A stretch of 56,209 bases of DNA. Origin: Clostridium brassicae (GTDB lineage: Bacteria > Bacillota > Clostridia > Clostridiales > Clostridiaceae). The stretch's first letter is position 1; each line of letters opens with the position of its first letter. This document shows, one piece after another, positions 54,460 through 56,209 of the stretch. A program made the position numbers and the translations under genes. The stretch is from assembly GCF_026738875.1 (NCBI RefSeq), contig NZ_JAPQFJ010000012.1, forward strand, positions 1 to 56,209. Direction: 5' to 3'. The notes below the pieces were generated by a model, which saw nothing but the letters and a program-made list of their open reading frames with translations, had not been told where the DNA came from and made no database searches.

Positions 54460-55758
54460 CTATTTCAAAACTCCTAATTTTTTAAAGGCTTCCACACCTT
54501 CACTTAAATATTTTGCCGCTTCTTTATCTTTTCCATTATCTATGTAAAATTTACCAATTAATACTGCAATTTCTGCATATTCATCTGTAAGTTCCATAGT
54601 TTTAGCATATTCTAGGGCAAGAACTAAAGTATTCTCAGCTTCTATTAAATTTCCTTCGATTATGTCTATCCTATGTTTCAATAAATAATAATTTAAAAGT
54701 GCTTGTCTTCCTCCACATTCAATATTGTCCATTATGTCTGACAAAATTTTTCTAGAATTCTGTATATCTTTCAACTTAATATAATTTTCACAGATATTTA
54801 TTAATGTTTCAACATACTTTGAATCCTTATATTTTTCCCTCATTTTTTTAGCTTTATTGTAATGTACAAAAGATTCTTCTAAATTATCGAATTCATAAAA
54901 TAATTTTCCTAAATTATTCTCAATTTGAGCAATATATTTAGAATCATTTATTTGCTTGTACAACTCTAATGTCTTATTTGAATATTTTATTGCATTATCA
55001 ACATCACCTTTTTTGCTATACTGTTCTGAAAGTAATAAAAGGGACTTTGCATATTCTTCTTTATTATCAATTTTTTTGAAGGTTTCATTAGCTAAATATG
55101 AATAACTTATAGCTTTTTCAATATCATCCAATTTAAAATAAGTATTTGCTATATAATAGTAAATTTGCCCTATTAGTAATTCATTTTGCAAATCATTATC
55201 AATATATACTTTTTCTGCTTGTTGAAAATAACTACACGCAGCATGATAAGCCTGAGTATCTAGTGTTATAATTCCAAGTTTTAAAAAGGTATTAATTATA
55301 TCCTCAAATTTATTCTTTTTTATAAATATTACATTGGCTGACAAATAGTACTGCTGAGCGAGTCCAATATTTCCCCTTAATGAACACATATCTCCCCTTA
55401 AATACAGTATCTTAGCTTTTCTATGTTCTAAATTATATTTTTCTGCATAGTATAAAGCACTTTCTATATACTGTTCTCCCAAATTTAACTCATCATTTAA
55501 AATATGAGACTGAGCGATATTTTCAAAATAAATGGCTATCTTCTCAGCTTGAGTTTCCTCTGATTCCATTAAATATTCTACAGAAATATTAAGGGCATTT
55601 GCCAAATATTCTAATAGATCCATACTAGGATTAGACTTACCTGATTCAACAAGACTTATTTGTCCCGGAGTTATTCTATCACCAGCTAGATCCTTCAATG
55701 TCATATTTAATTCTTTTCTTCTTCTCTTAATTTTTTCTCCTAAAGACAATATTTCCAT
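54460..55758 (-). CDS. HTH-XRE regulator with TPR repeats (upstream paralogue)
   Basis: 432 residues. The HTH is LGEKIKRRRKELNMTLKDLA, then ITPGQISLVESGKSNPSMDLLEYLANAL. About ten TPR units follow, including LNLGEQYIESALYYAEKYNL, DDIEKAISYSYLANETF, GDVDNAIKYSNKTLELY and LIEAENTLVLALEYAKTM. It is clearly homologous to the next gene (MEILSLGEKIKR against MEVLSVGEKIKR), a tandem duplication. AAGGAAG lies before the ATG. Four 10-bp direct repeats lie between the promoter and the start, a possible autoregulatory site. Confidence 0.88.
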   Translation of the reverse strand: MEILSLGEKIKRRRKELNMTLKDLAGDRITPGQISLVESGKSNPSMDLLEYLANALNISVEYLMESEETQAEKIAIYFENIAQSHILNDELNLGEQYIESALYYAEKYNLEHRKAKILYLRGDMCSLRGNIGLAQQYYLSANVIFIKKNKFEDIINTFLKLGIITLDTQAYHAACSYFQQAEKVYIDNDLQNELLIGQIYYYIANTYFKLDDIEKAISYSYLANETFKKIDNKEEYAKSLLLLSEQYSKKGDVDNAIKYSNKTLELYKQINDSKYIAQIENNLGKLFYEFDNLEESFVHYNKAKKMREKYKDSKYVETLINICENYIKLKDIQNSRKILSDIMDNIECGGRQALLNYYLLKHRIDIIEGNLIEAENTLVLALEYAKTMELTDEYAEIAVLIGKFYIDNGKDKEAAKYLSEGVEAFKKLGVLK

Positions 55759-55783
55759 AAATACATCTTCCTTTGCCTGAATC

Positions 55784-55871
55784 TAGTTAATACTAGTTAA
55801 TACTATTTAATACCATTTAATAATTTAGTAAATCTTATTTTATTATATCATAATACAGTTATATTCTGCAA
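55784..55871 (-). promoter_or_regulatory. Promoter and four 10-bp direct repeats upstream of the HTH-TPR pair
   Basis: On minus the -35 TTGCAG (55866-55871) and -10 TATAAT (55842-55847) have an 18-base spacer. Downstream, at 55784-55823 on plus, are TAGTTAATAC, TAGTTAATAC, TATTTAATAC and CATTTAATAA, head to tail at exactly one helical turn. The phasing would place a bound protein on one face of the DNA, just after the start site. Confidence 0.65.
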
Positions 55872-55910
55872 AAAAATCGCCATATTTTCCATAATAATTT
55901 TAAAAAAAGA

Positions 55911-55946
55911 AAGAAATTCAAGATATTCAACAATCTTGAATTTCTT
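55911..55946. terminator. Terminator after the YtxH-like gene
   Basis: AAGAAATTCAAGAT and ATCTTGAATTTCTT form a perfect 14-bp stem around an eight-base loop, with T/A-rich flanks on both strands. It starts seven bases past the stop codon of the YtxH-like gene on minus. Confidence 0.85.
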
Positions 55947-55952
55947 TTTGTA

Positions 55953-56129
55953 CTATCTTGCCCAATCCATAATAGTGTCGTACATTCCTTCAACTGTATG
56001 AATCATATTTCTTCCATTTCTTCTTAATCTCTTCCTTGTACCTCTATTCATCTGAGGTACCAATAACATACCTGCAGTCACACCAAGAACTGCTCCAGCG
56101 GTCATACCTCTTACAAATTTTGCACGCAT
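55953..56129 (-). CDS. YtxH-like small membrane-associated protein
   Basis: A 58-residue protein: MRAKFVRGMTAGAVLGVTAG, then MLLVPQMNRGTRKRLRRNGR and a C-terminus ending DTIMDWAR. A short Gly/Ala-rich hydrophobic segment with G-x3-G spacing is followed by a basic stretch, as in YtxH-domain proteins (GxxxGxxxGxLLxP). It probably sits at the membrane; its function is unknown. The ATG has GGGGTG six bases upstream, and a terminator follows. Confidence 0.75.
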   Translation of the reverse strand: MRAKFVRGMTAGAVLGVTAGMLLVPQMNRGTRKRLRRNGRNMIHTVEGMYDTIMDWAR

Positions 56130-56173
56130 AATTTACACCCCTTATAATAAGTTTGCAGCCTAGCTTTAAGTAT

Positions 56174-56209
56174 TTATCCGATGTCTACTTCTTCTAATAT
56201 TCTCATTTT
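56174..56209 (-). CDS. C-terminal end of an unidentified gene (cut by window edge)
   Basis: On minus an open frame enters from the right edge and reads KMRILEEVDIG before TAA at 56174-56176. Only 11 residues are present, too few to identify. It lies 44 bases before the YtxH-like gene on the same strand and could be co-transcribed with it. It might also be a chance open stretch. Confidence 0.35.
   Translation of the reverse strand, partial: KMRILEEVDIG

Noticed and set aside
1-56209. tRNA or rRNA genes
   Set aside because: No cloverleaf with GGTTCRA-type T-arm and no rRNA-like conserved stretch was recognised on reading; a tRNAscan run was not possible.

Overview
The window is strongly AT-rich, densely coding DNA from an anaerobic spore-forming Firmicute. 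The gene set points to Clostridium sensu stricto, in the broad neighbourhood of C. botulinum, C. sporogenes and C. novyi: a full six-subunit Rnf complex, a lactate permease beside an EtfB gene, a Clostridium-type type IV pilus operon under a c-di-GMP-II riboswitch, feoA/feoB with a small Cys-rich partner, T-box control of argS, MurT/GatD, the sporulation-type protein YtaF and a secreted family I.5-like lipase. The species call is an inference. I see no rRNA, tRNA, phage, complete insertion sequence or CRISPR array.

Layout. (1) 1-1946, minus: start of a lactate-utilisation operon (lctP, then etfB running off the left edge), with a promoter and a perfect FadR/LldR-type operator. (2) 2135-15977, minus: an 11-gene type IV pilus operon (pilB, pilC, pilA, pilM, pilN, pilO, three further pilin-like genes, a secreted VWA protein, pilD), preceded by a promoter, a c-di-GMP-II riboswitch and an overlapping terminator. 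(3) 16022-20015: two RNase H-fold, YprB-like proteins on either side of a Fur-controlled feoA-feoB-feoB-associated operon. (4) 20016-23186: an RNA-like element, two strong hairpin terminators, an array of 81-bp tandem repeats, then argS behind a T-box. (5) 23187-31778: a DUF255 thioredoxin-fold protein, a TetR regulator divergent from a degV gene, an SDR, a lipase, ytaF and a small kinase-like protein. (6) 31935-36406: remnant of a T-box-controlled EamA transporter, a P1B metal ATPase with a metal-binding tail and an ArsR/SmtB-type operator, and an orphan MsmX/UgpC-type ATPase. (7) 36413-41327: rnfCDGEAB. (8) 42224-50286: YitT-like, YdcF-like, TPR and CapA proteins, and the murT-gatD pair. (9) 50291-56209: clpB, two tandem HTH-TPR regulators, a YtxH-like protein and the end of another gene.

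How the parts work together. Lactate import feeds an Etf-linked lactate dehydrogenase that presumably lies to the left. Rnf couples ferredoxin and NAD to an ion gradient. The pilus operon looks switched on by high c-di-GMP: the 3' side of the aptamer supplies the 5' arm of the terminator, so ligand binding should prevent termination. The operon carries two unusual candidate tip parts, a VWA protein and a very large pilin with a repetitive, bactofilin-like body.

Between the genes there are several dispersed structures: a family of palindromes ending in GGGACGGTTCT/AGAACCGTCCC, two related copies of a folded RNA-like element, the 81-bp array, and several long inverted repeats without an obvious role.
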